A stretch of DNA of 64,000 bases from Promicromonospora iranensis. Its GTDB lineage: Bacteria; Actinomycetota; Actinomycetes; Actinomycetales; Cellulomonadaceae. This document shows, piece after piece, positions 1 through 8,195 of the stretch (positions within the stretch are counted from its first letter, which is position 1; each line of letters begins with the position of its first letter). Below the pieces are notes generated by a model. It was not told where the DNA came from. It did no database searches and worked only from the letters and a program-made list of their open reading frames with translations. The stretch is taken from assembly GCF_028994775.1 (NCBI RefSeq), contig NZ_JAJQMN010000013.1, positions 1 through 64,000 on the forward strand, written 5' to 3'. A program made the translations under genes and the position numbers.

Positions 1-1
1 C

Positions 2-1339
2 CCCCGTCCCACCCCCGCTGCCCGGCCGGTACTCGGCCAGAGCGTGCGGGACCGCAGCGTGCGCACCGCACTGCGCCATCTCTCCACCGAGCTGAGCTCC
101 GCCCAGGTCGGCATCACCTTGACCACGATCCTGCTGGGCTACACCGCCCAGCCGGCGCTGAACTCCCTCCTGTCGGCCGGGTTCGGCCAGGCGTCCGTGC
201 CGACCGCCGTCTCCGCGGGCCTCGCGGGGGTCCTCGCCATCGTGCTGGTGAACGTGTTCTCCATGGTGTGCGGCGAGCTGATCCCCAAGAACTTCGCGCT
301 CTCGACGCCCCTGGCCACCGCGCGTCTCGTCGTGCCGGTGCAGCGGGTGTTCACCATCACCTTCAAGCCGCTCATCACGGTGCTGAACGGCTCCGCCAAC
401 GCCCTGCTGCGCCGCATGGGCGTGGAGCCGCGCGAGGAGCTGTCCGGGGCCCGGTCCGCGTCCGAGCTGGCCTCGCTGGTGCGCCGCTCGGCCGAGGAGG
501 GCACGCTCGAGGAGTCCGTCGCGACGCTCCTGACCAACTCGATCGAGCTGGACACGCTCAGCGCGCGTGACGTCATGACCGACCGTCTGCGCATGTCGGT
601 GCTGGACCGGGACGCGACGGCGGCCGACGTCGTGTCGCTCGCCCGCCGCACCGGGCACTCGCGGTTCCCGGTGATCGGGGAGGACCGGGACGACGTCGTC
701 GGCCTGGTGCACCTGCGGCGCGCTGTGGGTGTGCCGCACGATCGCCGGGGCGAGGTGCCGGCGGCCGCCCTCATGGTGGACGCACCGCGCGTCCCCGAGA
801 CGGTGCGCCTGGGCCCGCTGCTCGTGGAGCTGCGCGGGTTCGGCCTGCAGATGGCGGTGGTCGTCGACGAGTACGGCGGCACCTCCGGCGTGGTCACCCT
901 GGAGGACGTCGTCGAGGAGCTGGTGGGCGACGTCGCGGACGAGCACGACCCCCGGCGGGCGGGCGCGGCCCGGGCTGCCGACGGCTCGTGGATAGTGCCG
1001 GGCGTGCTGCGCCCGGACGAGCTCGACGAGTACACGGGTATCGAGGTTCCGGAGGGAGCCGCGTACGAGACGCTCGGTGGCCTCCTGATGGCCGAGCTCG
1101 GCCGCATGCCCGCCGTCGGCGACGAGGTCACCGTGGGCAACGCGCTGGCCCGCGTGACCCTCCGGGTGGAGGCCATGGACGGCCGCCGCGTCGAGCGGGT
1201 CCGGGTCCGCCCGCTGCCACACGACGACCCGCCCGGCGACGACAGGCTCCGTACCGACCGGCTCCGGAGCGACCGTGTCCGGGCCGACCGTCCGCGCAGC
1301 GAGAACCGTCCGCGCAGCGAGAAGGGAGCGAGCCGATGA
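2..1339 (+). CDS. CNNM/HlyC (CorC) family membrane protein with CBS pair, 5' end cut by window
   Basis: Partial gene: the frame is open back to base 2 and the visible part begins inside the N-terminal CNNM membrane domain (SSAQVGITLTTILLGYTA), so the start codon lies outside the window. Order seen: membrane domain with the ELIPKNFAL motif, a pair of CBS domains (RDVMTDR to EYGGTSGVVTLEDVVEEL), then the C-terminal CorC/HlyC domain (SWIVPGVLRPDEL). The family is linked to divalent metal (Mg/Co) transport or efflux, not to haemolysis; the substrate is not visible here. The extreme C-terminus is an unusual Arg/Asp/Ser-rich repeat (RLRTDRLRSDRVRADRPR) that looks disordered. It overlaps the next CNNM gene by 4 bp (ATGA), so the two are probably translated together and may form a heteromer. 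Confidence 0.9.
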   Translation, partial: PRPTPAARPVLGQSVRDRSVRTALRHLSTELSSAQVGITLTTILLGYTAQPALNSLLSAGFGQASVPTAVSAGLAGVLAIVLVNVFSMVCGELIPKNFALSTPLATARLVVPVQRVFTITFKPLITVLNGSANALLRRMGVEPREELSGARSASELASLVRRSAEEGTLEESVATLLTNSIELDTLSARDVMTDRLRMSVLDRDATAADVVSLARRTGHSRFPVIGEDRDDVVGLVHLRRAVGVPHDRRGEVPAAALMVDAPRVPETVRLGPLLVELRGFGLQMAVVVDEYGGTSGVVTLEDVVEELVGDVADEHDPRRAGAARAADGSWIVPGVLRPDELDEYTGIEVPEGAAYETLGGLLMAELGRMPAVGDEVTVGNALARVTLRVEAMDGRRVERVRVRPLPHDDPPGDDRLRTDRLRSDRVRADRPRSENRPRSEKGASR

Positions 1340-2382
1340 GCACCACCACCGCACTCGTCATCGGCCTGGTGCTGCTGGCGGGCAACGCGTTCTTCGTCGG
1401 CGCCGAGTTCGCCGTCATCTCCGCGCGGCGCAGCGCCATCGAGCCGCTCGCCGCGGCGGGGGACCGGCGGGCCGTCACGGTCCTGTGGGCGATGGAGCAC
1501 GTGTCGCTCATGCTGGCCTGCGCCCAGCTGGGCGTGACCGTCTGCTCCACCGGCCTCGGCATCGTGGCGGAACCCGCGCTCGCGCACCTCCTCGAGGGGC
1601 CGCTGCACAGCATCGGCGTGAGCGACGAGCTCACCCATCCGATAGCGCTGGTCATCGCACTGTCCCTGGTCGTGTACCTGCACGTGGTGCTCGGCGAGAT
1701 GGTGCCGAAGAACCTCGCGGTATCCGGCCCGGACAAGGCGGTCCTGTGGTTCGGGCCGCCGCTGGTGGTCCTCGGCCGGGTGCTCCGTCCGCTCATCGGT
1801 GCCCTGAACTGGATCGCGAACCACGCCGTGCGCCTCGCGGGTGTCGAGCCCAAGGACGAGGTCGCCTCGGCGTTCACCGCCGAGGAGGTGCAGTCCATCG
1901 TGGAGCACTCACAGGCCGAGGGGGTGCTGCGCGACGAGCAGGGCCTCCTGACGGGGGCCATCGAGTTCTCCAACCGCACCGCGCGAGAGGTCATGGTGCC
2001 GGTCGACGGCCTGGTGGCCGTCGACGAGACCAGCACGCCCGACGACGTCGAGCGGCTGGTGTCCAAGCACGGCTTCAGCCGGTTCCCCATGGTGACCCGC
2101 GGTGAGGACGGCGACGAGCTGGTCGGGTACCTGCACCTCAAGGACGTGCTGTACGCGACCGGCCCGGACCGGTTCGAGCCCGTGGCCGTCTGGCGGGTCC
2201 GGGCGCTGGCCGCCGTCGCGCCGGAGGACGAGGTCGAGGACGCGCTGCGGGTCATGCAGCGTTCCGGATCGCACCTCGCGCGGGTCGAGGGAGCGGAGGG
2301 TCAGGTCCTCGGCGTCGTGTTCCTCGAGGACATCCTGGAGGAGCTCGTCGGCGAGGTGCGCGACGCCATGCAGCGCCGTTGA
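1336..2382 (+). CDS. CNNM/HlyC family membrane protein with CBS pair (second paralogue)
   Basis: 348 aa. The start ATG at 1336 overlaps the stop of the upstream paralogue (ATGA); a longer in-frame extension from 988 would run inside that gene and is not needed. Residues about 1-180 are the CNNM membrane domain (NAFFVGAEFAVISARRS, then HVVLGEMVPKNLAVS); about 205-340 are two CBS motifs ending in FLEDILEELVGEVRDAM. Unlike its neighbour it stops after the CBS pair and lacks the C-terminal CorC/HlyC domain. Tandem long/short CNNM pairs are common in actinobacteria; a joint role in metal-ion homeostasis is inferred. Confidence 0.9.
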   Translation: MSTTTALVIGLVLLAGNAFFVGAEFAVISARRSAIEPLAAAGDRRAVTVLWAMEHVSLMLACAQLGVTVCSTGLGIVAEPALAHLLEGPLHSIGVSDELTHPIALVIALSLVVYLHVVLGEMVPKNLAVSGPDKAVLWFGPPLVVLGRVLRPLIGALNWIANHAVRLAGVEPKDEVASAFTAEEVQSIVEHSQAEGVLRDEQGLLTGAIEFSNRTAREVMVPVDGLVAVDETSTPDDVERLVSKHGFSRFPMVTRGEDGDELVGYLHLKDVLYATGPDRFEPVAVWRVRALAAVAPEDEVEDALRVMQRSGSHLARVEGAEGQVLGVVFLEDILEELVGEVRDAMQRR

Positions 2383-2459
2383 GGCCATCGAGGCTGTTCA
2401 GGAGGCATGAACAGGTAGTGATCACGCCATGCGGAGGTCGTGCGATTCACCAGTGGGGG

Positions 2460-2488
2460 TTGGCAGGCGGGCCGGGCCCGGTTAATGT
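2460..2488 (+). promoter_or_regulatory. Sigma-70-type promoter for the M15 peptidase gene
   Basis: TTGGCA (2460-2465) and TAATGT (2483-2488) with a 17-bp spacer. The predicted start of transcription, near 2495, lies before the chosen GTG start at 2543 and excludes the longer frame opening at 2492. A TGTC-N6-GACA dyad (2486-2499) sits over the -10/+1 region and could be an operator. Confidence 0.55.
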
Positions 2489-2542
2489 CACGTGCGACAT
2501 GCACACCGCGAGGGGCCGCGGACACTCGACGACGGAGGACCA

Positions 2543-3514
2543 GTGGAGTCCACGGCTGTGACGAGCCTGCAGCCTGCGCCCATGACGCGCCGTGCCCGGC
2601 GCGAGGCGGAGCAGCAGGCCCAGGCCCTTCGTACGCACGGAACGCGGGCTCAGGCAGCACGGGCCCAGGGAACGCGGCCGCAGGGCGTGCGAACCCGGCC
2701 GGCGCCGGCCCAGGCGACCCGTCCCGTGGCGACGCGGAGCTCCACCTCGTTCGACCAGGTGGTCACCGGCGCCATCGCCCGGCCCGCGAGGGCGACGTCC
2801 TCCGTCCCGGCCGGGCAGCGCTTCATCTCCAGGGCGACGGTGATCGGCACGCTCGCCGCCGCGACCATCGCGGCGCCGTTCGTGCAGGGCACCGCGCAGT
2901 CCGGTGAGTCCCCGTTCGACGTCGAGGCGCCGCACACCGGCCCGAACGTGCTGGACCTCGTGACGCAGCCCGTAGAACGTCCGGAGACCTCCCACTCCGT
3001 GGTGCGCGCCGAGGCGATCACCCGTCCGGTGTCGGCCGCCAGCCGCTCGCTCGACCGGAGCCCGCTGCCGAGCTGCGACGTCAACGCGCCCGTGGAGGGC
3101 ACCAACGGTGCGCTCGCCGACCACTCGCTGTGCGAGCTGTGGCAGGCCGGGGAGTACCTGCGGCCCGACGCCGCGATGTCGCTCAGCGCGCTCAACGAGG
3201 CGTTCCGCGCGTCGTTCGGGCGGGAGATGTGCCTCGTGGCGAGCTACCGCGACCTGGCCACGCAGTACGAGCTCAAGGCCTCCCGCGGGTACTTCGCCGC
3301 GTCGCCCGGCACGTCGATGCACGGGTGGGGCCTCGCGATCGACCTCTGCTCGAAGGAGACGGGCGACAGCGAGGTCTTCTCGTGGCTCTGGGCCAACGCG
3401 CCGTCCTACGGCTGGCAGAACCCCTCGTGGGCGCAGCTCGGCGGCAGCAAGTACGAGCCGTGGCACTGGGAGTTCGTGTCCGGCGTCGTCGAGAAGGGTG
3501 AGTGGCACGGCTAG
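2543..3514 (+). CDS. Membrane-anchored M15-family D-alanyl-D-alanine carboxypeptidase (VanY-like)
   Basis: 323 aa from GTG 2543; GTG 2558 or ATG 2582 are also possible. A basic, Gln/Ala-rich cytoplasmic N-terminus is followed by a membrane segment (ATVIGTLAAATIAAPFVQG), a linker, and a C-terminal VanY/M15B domain. The zinc motifs are visible: SMHGWGLAIDL (His and Asp ligands) and EPWHWEF (third His). This family trims D-Ala from peptidoglycan stem peptides outside the membrane. A second paralogue with the same motifs sits at 17411-19030. A GC-rich hairpin follows the stop. The activity is inferred from motifs; some actinobacterial M15 proteins have other cell-wall amide substrates. Confidence 0.85.
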   Translation: MESTAVTSLQPAPMTRRARREAEQQAQALRTHGTRAQAARAQGTRPQGVRTRPAPAQATRPVATRSSTSFDQVVTGAIARPARATSSVPAGQRFISRATVIGTLAAATIAAPFVQGTAQSGESPFDVEAPHTGPNVLDLVTQPVERPETSHSVVRAEAITRPVSAASRSLDRSPLPSCDVNAPVEGTNGALADHSLCELWQAGEYLRPDAAMSLSALNEAFRASFGREMCLVASYRDLATQYELKASRGYFAASPGTSMHGWGLAIDLCSKETGDSEVFSWLWANAPSYGWQNPSWAQLGGSKYEPWHWEFVSGVVEKGEWHG

Positions 3515-3520
3515 CACCCT

Positions 3521-3547
3521 GCTGGGGCCCCGGGGCGGGCCCCCAGC
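3521..3547. terminator. GC-rich hairpin between convergent genes
   Basis: GCTGGGGCCC and GGGCCCCCAGC pair around a 6-nt loop with one bulge. It lies 7 bp after the M15 stop and 16 bp from the end of the convergent CYTH gene, so it could serve both strands. It has no T-run. Confidence 0.5.
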
Positions 3548-3562
3548 GCGGGTCCGCGTGCG

Positions 3563-4228
3563 TCAGAAGCGCAGGTGCGTGTTCGGGCCGAAGTCCTGGC
3601 GGAACACCGGCCCGTCGCTCGCGAGCTCGGCGGCGAACGACGGCGCCCACGCGCTGTAGGGCTCCATGGCGAGCGACTCGTTCGAGAACCGGCGGTCGTC
3701 GGTGATCTCGGTGACGCAGAAGTCCGGGATCTGCAGGCCCGTGACCGGCCCGGAGCGTTCGCACTCGGCCACCACGAGCGGGTGGTTGGCGCCCCCGAAG
3801 ACGTCGATCGACCAGCCGTCCGCCCCGAGCCACACGGCGTAGCGGACCTTGACGATCGGTGCGCCACCGCGCCGGACCAGCTCGACGCCGACGCTCGGGT
3901 CCAGCTCCCGCTCCGCCTCGTACCGGGTGCCGCCGACCGCCGGCCCCTTCACGGTGACCGCGGCGAAGTCGATGTCCGCGGTGTGCGCCCGGAGGACCTC
4001 CGCCGGGTCGGTGTCGGCGGTCAGATAGACGTCGACGTCACCGGCCTGGACGCGGACCCGGAGGGCGTATCCGTCGTCGGCCAGGAAGTACGACTGGACG
4101 ATGAGGGCCGGCGCGTCCCGGAGCTCGGCCGGGAGGTCGCGCACGAAGAACCGGCGCTCGAACTCGAAGTCGGCGTAGCCGCGGTCGGAGTCGGCCGGGG
4201 CAGGCTGGTCGAAGCGATCGTCGCTCAT
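3563..4228 (-). CDS. CYTH-domain protein
   Basis: 221 aa, start ATG at 4228 behind a GAGGGA ribosome-binding site; longer in-frame extensions upstream are antisense to the neighbouring gene. The N-terminal EFERRF (residues 22-27) matches the ExExK-type signature that opens CYTH domains (CyaB adenylate cyclase/thiamine triphosphatase superfamily), here with Arg instead of Lys. Further acidic and basic strands follow (ALRVRVQ, AVTVKGP, EAERELD, KVRYAVW). CYTH enzymes bind triphosphates through a tunnel of charged residues with a divalent metal. The actual substrate is unknown, and polyphosphate or inorganic triphosphate is plausible. It stands alone, convergent with the M15 gene. Confidence 0.8.
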   Translation of the reverse strand: MSDDRFDQPAPADSDRGYADFEFERRFFVRDLPAELRDAPALIVQSYFLADDGYALRVRVQAGDVDVYLTADTDPAEVLRAHTADIDFAAVTVKGPAVGGTRYEAERELDPSVGVELVRRGGAPIVKVRYAVWLGADGWSIDVFGGANHPLVVAECERSGPVTGLQIPDFCVTEITDDRRFSNESLAMEPYSAWAPSFAAELASDGPVFRQDFGPNTHLRF

Positions 4229-4323
4229 GTGAGGTCCCTCGCGATGCTCGGCAGCTGATGCTCGGTAGGTGCTTCTCGTACGTGCCGTTCCGCAGACGCT
4301 TGTCCGCGGATGATTCAAGAAGT

Positions 4324-4884
4324 CTACGCAACCGGCTCGGCGTGAGGGGCGCGGCCGGCGACGAACTCGCTCAGGGCCGCCGTGATCTCCTCGGGGCGGC
4401 CGGCGATGCCTGCCGGCTTCAGCACGACGGGTGTGCCGACCAGTGCGATGTTGGCCGAGGCGGCGATGCGCCGGACGAACGTCCGCTGGCGCGTGACCAC
4501 CGCCCGCGGGTCGGTGACGTCCACGGCGAGCACCTGCCGGAAGACCAGGCGCGCCTTGCGGACGCCGGTGACCTCCGACCAGAGCACCTGCTCGACGCCG
4601 AGGTTGGGCAGCCAGTCGGTGAGGCCGTCGCCGTCGAGCGTGAGCACCGGCCAGGTGGGCAGCAGCAGGCGGCGCACCACGAGGAGCCCCAGGCCGGTGA
4701 AGACCAGCACGCCGATGGCGCTCGTCGACACGACGACGAGAGCGGCCGGTGAGCCGCTGGTCTGCGCGACGTCGAAGCCGAGGCGTGCGCCGACCGCGCA
4801 CATGACCACGAGTGCGAGCGCCGTCAGGATGAGCGTGAGGACGTGCGCACGGGACGGGTAGAAGTCCACGGACTCATCAGGCAT
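4324..4884 (-). CDS. Two-pass membrane protein with PH-like (STM3941-type) domain
   Basis: 186 aa. Two hydrophobic segments (about residues 14-35 and 48-70: LTLILTALALVVMCAVGA; VVVSTSAIGVLVFTGLG) are followed by a soluble PH-like region (VLTLDGDGLTDW, VLWSEVTGVRKARL) resembling bacterial STM3941/bPH proteins. Function unknown. The ATG at 4884 lies 6 nt after a TAGTGT hexamer and has no ribosome-binding site, so the transcript may be leaderless. It is divergent from the TetR gene; the shared 113-bp region contains inverted repeats. Confidence 0.7.
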   Translation of the reverse strand: MPDESVDFYPSRAHVLTLILTALALVVMCAVGARLGFDVAQTSGSPAALVVVSTSAIGVLVFTGLGLLVVRRLLLPTWPVLTLDGDGLTDWLPNLGVEQVLWSEVTGVRKARLVFRQVLAVDVTDPRAVVTRQRTFVRRIAASANIALVGTPVVLKPAGIAGRPEEITAALSEFVAGRAPHAEPVA

Positions 4885-4889
4885 ACCGG

Positions 4890-4896
4890 GACACTA
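4890..4896 (-). promoter_or_regulatory. Leaderless -10 element of the PH-domain gene
   Basis: TAGTGT on the minus strand (4896 to 4891), followed after 6 nt by the ATG at 4884. No purine-rich Shine-Dalgarno sequence lies between. Confidence 0.45.
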
Positions 4897-4910
4897 TCGG
4901 CACGAGATAA

Positions 4911-4991
4911 CGAATCGGTAGCCGATGCTGACGGCGTCGGCGGGCTCGACGCCGGGCTCTACCGTTTCGATTCGCTACACCCACGTATCGT
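4911..4991. promoter_or_regulatory. Candidate TetR operator region and leaderless tetR promoter
   Basis: The divergent region carries CGAATCGGTAGC (4911-4922) facing CTCTACCGTTTCGATTCG (4957-4974), and CGTTTCG recurs inside the tetR -10 area. TATCGT (4986-4991) lies 6 nt before the GTG at 4998, giving a likely leaderless start. The inverted CGGTAG/CTACCG arms are good candidates for autorepression. Confidence 0.4.
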
Positions 4992-4997
4992 TTCGGG

Positions 4998-5600
4998 GTG
5001 AGGACCGAACAGCGCCGGCCGCCGGGAAGACCGCGCAACGTGGAAGCGGACAACGCCGTGCTGACGGCCGCACTCGACCTGATCGCCGAGTCGGGCGTCG
5101 AGGGCGTGAGCATCGAGCAGGCGGCGAAGCGCGCGGGGGTGGCGCGCACCACCGTCTACCGCCGGTACGCGACCCGTGACGAGCTCGCGGTCGCCGCACT
5201 CGTGGCGAACGAAGCAGCGGTGCTCGTCTCCTTCCAGGTCCCCGACCGGCCGAGCCCCGCCGACCTGGTTGCCACGTGGTCGGCCGGTCTGAGCGAGCCC
5301 CGGGCGCGCACCCTGCTGCGCCGCATGATGTCGGTGCCGCGCGAGCACCCGAAGCTGTGGGCGGCCTTCCGTGAGGCGAGCGACGGCTCGCGCGACCAGA
5401 GCGTCCACGATCTGGTGGTCCGGGCTCGGGAAAACGGTCAGCTGCCTGCGGACGCCGACGTCGAGATGGTCCAGGCCCTGCTCACGGGTGCGGTGGCGGT
5501 CCACCTCACGAACTACCCCGACGACGTGACGTTCGAGGAGGTCTCCGAGTACTTCTGGCGGGTGCTTCGCACACTGGGGTTCCGGGTCGGCGGCAGCTGA
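4998..5600 (+). CDS. TetR/AcrR family transcriptional regulator
   Basis: 200 aa. N-terminal helix-turn-helix (about residues 20-66; GVSIEQAAKRAGVARTTVYRRYATRDEL) and a divergent ligand-binding half with a TetR C-terminal-type region. The last 88 bp overlap the 3' end of the convergent MFS transporter gene. The regulator probably controls its own divergent promoter and perhaps the PH-domain gene; control of the MFS exporter is possible but rests only on proximity. The ligand is unknown. Confidence 0.9.
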   Translation: MRTEQRRPPGRPRNVEADNAVLTAALDLIAESGVEGVSIEQAAKRAGVARTTVYRRYATRDELAVAALVANEAAVLVSFQVPDRPSPADLVATWSAGLSEPRARTLLRRMMSVPREHPKLWAAFREASDGSRDQSVHDLVVRARENGQLPADADVEMVQALLTGAVAVHLTNYPDDVTFEEVSEYFWRVLRTLGFRVGGS

Positions 5601-6793
5601 CTCCCGGCCACGGCCACCAGCAGTGCGACGGCGGCGATTCCCGCCGTCACCCAGAAGAGGAACTGGGGACCGGTCCTGTCGTAGACCTGGCCACCGGTGA
5701 ACGCGCCGAGGGCGATGCTCGCGTTGAAGGCGCTGACCCACAGGGCGGAGGCTGCCTCCCGCTGAGCGGGCACGGCGTGCGCGAACCAGGTCTGGGTGCT
5801 GACGGACACGCCCCCGTACAACAGCCCCCAGACGGCCATGAGGACTGCGGCGGCAGCCGCTGTGGTCGCCACGGAGGGCATCAGGGCGAGCGCCGCCGCT
5901 ATCCCCAGCGACAGGATGCCGACCACGACTGTCGGGGCGTGCGTCGCCGTCAAGCCGGCGACGAAGTTGCCGACGATGCCGAGGACGCCGTAGAGCAGGA
6001 GGATCGCCGCGATCCGCGAGGCGTTCAGCCCGGCGAAGGACTCGAGGGCGGGCCTGACATAGGTGTAGGCGGCGAAGTGCGCGGTCACCAGGAACGCGGT
6101 GATCGCCAGCCCGCCCAGGACCCTCGGGTGACCGACGGCGCTCGCGAGGACGCGCAGCGGGAGGGGCGCGGCGGGCGGCATGCTGGGGAGGACGGCGGTC
6201 ATCGCCAGGGCCACTCCGGTCGCGGCCACGGCGAGCGACCAGAAGGCGGCGGGCCACCCCGCGATCGCGCCGACGTAGGTGCCGACCGGCACGCCGATCA
6301 CCGAGGCGACAGCGATTCCACTGAAGACGATGGCCGTTGCCGTCGGGACGGATCTGGCGGTCACCAGGCGTGGCGCCAGGCTCGCGGCGAGTGCCCAGAC
6401 GCCACCCATGCTGACGCCGAGCAGCACGCGGCCCGCTGACATGACGGCAAAGCTCGTCGCGACGGCCGTGAGGACGTTGGACGCCCCCACCAAGAACATC
6501 AGGACGACGAGAGCCGTGCGCCTGTCGATCCTTCCGGTGAGGACCGGGACGAACGGGGCGGTGACCGCGGCCACCAATCCGGTGATGGTCAGTGAGAGGC
6601 CGATGGTCCCCTCGCTCTCGGCCAGGGAGGTACCGATCGGTGTGAGGAGACCGACGGGCATCATTTCGGCGGCGACGACGATGAAGACGGCCAGTGCGAT
6701 CAGGGTGACGGCGCCCCAGCGGTTCGTGTCCGGCGAGCCCGGCGGTGGTGCGGGGTGTGGGCGGGCAGGGGTCACAGGTGCGACGGAGGGCAT
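5513..6793 (-). CDS. MFS transporter, DHA1/AraJ-type
   Basis: 426 aa with about 12 hydrophobic segments between residues 28 and 395. The family motif between TM2 and TM3 is visible (VLTGRIDRRTALVV), and the N-terminal AEMMPVGLLTPIGTSL is typical of the AraJ/NepI/YdhP group, which exports sugars, nucleosides or drugs. The last ~27 residues are polar and encoded entirely within sequence antisense to tetR, an unusual 88-bp tail-to-tail overlap. It is divergent from a LysR gene (6916), which may regulate it. Substrate unknown. Confidence 0.88.
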   Translation of the reverse strand: MPSVAPVTPARPHPAPPPGSPDTNRWGAVTLIALAVFIVVAAEMMPVGLLTPIGTSLAESEGTIGLSLTITGLVAAVTAPFVPVLTGRIDRRTALVVLMFLVGASNVLTAVATSFAVMSAGRVLLGVSMGGVWALAASLAPRLVTARSVPTATAIVFSGIAVASVIGVPVGTYVGAIAGWPAAFWSLAVAATGVALAMTAVLPSMPPAAPLPLRVLASAVGHPRVLGGLAITAFLVTAHFAAYTYVRPALESFAGLNASRIAAILLLYGVLGIVGNFVAGLTATHAPTVVVGILSLGIAAALALMPSVATTAAAAAVLMAVWGLLYGGVSVSTQTWFAHAVPAQREAASALWVSAFNASIALGAFTGGQVYDRTGPQFLFWVTAGIAAVALLVAVAGSQLPPTRNPSVRSTRQKYSETSSNVTSSG

Positions 6794-6915
6794 GTGCCCA
6801 GCGAAGTGTCCGGTGGGCGTGCGATCAACGGTGAACTCGGCATCGCACCATTAGCCAGATTTATCGATGGGCTACGCTCGGCCTGCTGGTTCATGCTCAC
6901 GGTGCGGAGGTAGGC

Positions 6916-7815
6916 ATGTCAGACCTTCCGGCGCGGGAGATCGAGTGTTTCCTCGTGCTGGCGGAGGAGCTGCACTTCGGTCGGACCGGGGAACGGCTGT
7001 TCATCTCGCAGAGCCGGGTCAGCCAGCTGCTCAAGGCGCTGGAGCGGCGTATCGGAGCGAGCCTCGTCGCACGCACGAGCCGCCGGGTGCGCCTTACGGA
7101 GTTCGGTGCCGAGTTCCTCGCGTCGCTGGCGCCGGCCCACCGAGCACTCGTCGACGTCATCGAGGAGGCGCAGGCGCGGGCCGGCACGATGCCGACGCCG
7201 ATCCGGGTGGGGTTCCAGGGCGCCGTCTACGACTCGATAGCGAGAGCGATCGCTCAGTTCCAGCTTGAGCATCCGAGCGTGTCCGTGCAGCTCAAGGAAC
7301 TGCCTCTCGGCGACCCGTTCAGCGACGTGCTGGCTCGGCGGATCGACGCCGCGGTGGTCCTGCTGCCCGTCGAGGAGCCCGAGCTGACGACGGGGCTGGT
7401 GTTCTCCAGGCAGCCTCAGACACTGGCGGTCTCGGCGGACCATTCGTTCGCGTCCCTCGACACGATCTCCGCGGAGCGACTGGCAGAGGTCACGCTCGTG
7501 CCTGTGCTTGGGCCGGCGCCCAGGTACTGGCGTCGCGTGCACTCGCTGCGGGCGACACCCGGCGGGGCCGAGATTCGGACGAGAGGCGGGGCGAGCACCG
7601 TCCAGGAAGGGCTCTCGCAGGTCGCTTCCAGCCAGGCGGGAATGATCGTCTGTGCCGCGATGGCCGTGTACAACCAGCGGTCCGACATCCGGTTCGTCCC
7701 GGTTGACGGCCTGCCCGACTCGGCGCTGGGGCTCGTCTGGCGAGCCGACCGCGAGAGCTCGCGGATCCGCCAGTTCGCGGACGCGGTCGAGGCCGCAGTG
7801 GTCACGACGGTGTGA
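6916..7815 (+). CDS. LysR family transcriptional regulator
   Basis: 299 aa, ATG 6916 behind GGAGG. Winged helix-turn-helix at residues 4-62 (FLVLAEELHFGRTGERLFISQSRVSQLLKALE in outline, with the usual F-x-A/S-Q-x-x-S-x-x-L pattern), followed by a substrate-binding domain (IRVGFQGAVYDSIARAI). It is divergent from the MFS gene across 122 bp, the classical arrangement for a LysR regulator and its transporter target. The intergenic ATTAGCCAGATTTATCGAT stretch is the only AT-rich part and a likely promoter/operator zone. Confidence 0.9.
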   Translation: MSDLPAREIECFLVLAEELHFGRTGERLFISQSRVSQLLKALERRIGASLVARTSRRVRLTEFGAEFLASLAPAHRALVDVIEEAQARAGTMPTPIRVGFQGAVYDSIARAIAQFQLEHPSVSVQLKELPLGDPFSDVLARRIDAAVVLLPVEEPELTTGLVFSRQPQTLAVSADHSFASLDTISAERLAEVTLVPVLGPAPRYWRRVHSLRATPGGAEIRTRGGASTVQEGLSQVASSQAGMIVCAAMAVYNQRSDIRFVPVDGLPDSALGLVWRADRESSRIRQFADAVEAAVVTTV

Positions 7816-7865
7816 GCGCGCGCTCGAGTTAGCCGGCCGTGACCGGGGGCACCCGGACAACAGAA

Positions 7866-7898
7866 AGCCCACAACCGGGCTGTGCCTGGTTGTGGGCT
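7866..7898 (-). terminator. Rho-independent terminator of tRNA-Arg
   Basis: Perfect 11-bp inverted repeat AGCCCACAACC/GGTTGTGGGCT with an 11-nt loop, followed on the minus strand by TTTCTGTT. It starts 6 nt after the tRNA 3' end and can also stop transcription from the convergent LysR gene. Confidence 0.75.
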
Positions 7899-7903
7899 AT
7901 CGG

Positions 7904-7976
7904 TGCGCCTGAAGGGATTCGAACCCCCGACCTTCTGCTCCGGAGGCAGATGCTCTATCCACTGAGCTACAGGCGC
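7904..7976 (-). tRNA. tRNA-Arg (anticodon CCG)
   Basis: 73-nt cloverleaf on the minus strand: acceptor GCGCCTG pairs with CAGGCGC plus discriminator A; D-arm GCTC..GAGC; anticodon stem TCTGC/GCAGA with loop CTCCGGA, which gives anticodon CCG reading CGG codons; T-loop GGTTCGAATCC. CCA is not encoded. It stands alone with its own terminator. No integrase or duplicated 3' end that would mark an integrated element is visible next to it. Confidence 0.95.
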
Positions 7977-8195
7977 ATGGCCGACGTCGAGGAACTGATG
8001 CCCACCGTATCGGCCGAAACGAGACTACCAGGTACCGGGCCAGGGGCGTGCATCGATATCCGTGACGAGCATCGCCTGCGCTCACCAGGCAACCTTCCTT
8101 CGGTCGCGTGCGTCTGTGTGCCGTGAATCGACGAAGAGTCCGACCCGTCCGGCGTGCGGACGTGTCCGCAGGTGACGAGGAACAGGGGTGGGCAC

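Noticed and set aside
139-1908. Very long open frames antisense to the CNNM genes, and many others like them throughout
   Set aside because: In DNA this GC-rich, antisense and off-frame stops are rare. The translations are Arg/Pro/Gly-rich and low in family motifs, and they overlap genes with clear domains.
7904-7976. tRNA-Arg as attachment site of an integrated element
   Set aside because: No integrase gene and no repeated tRNA 3' end were found in the neighbouring sequence.
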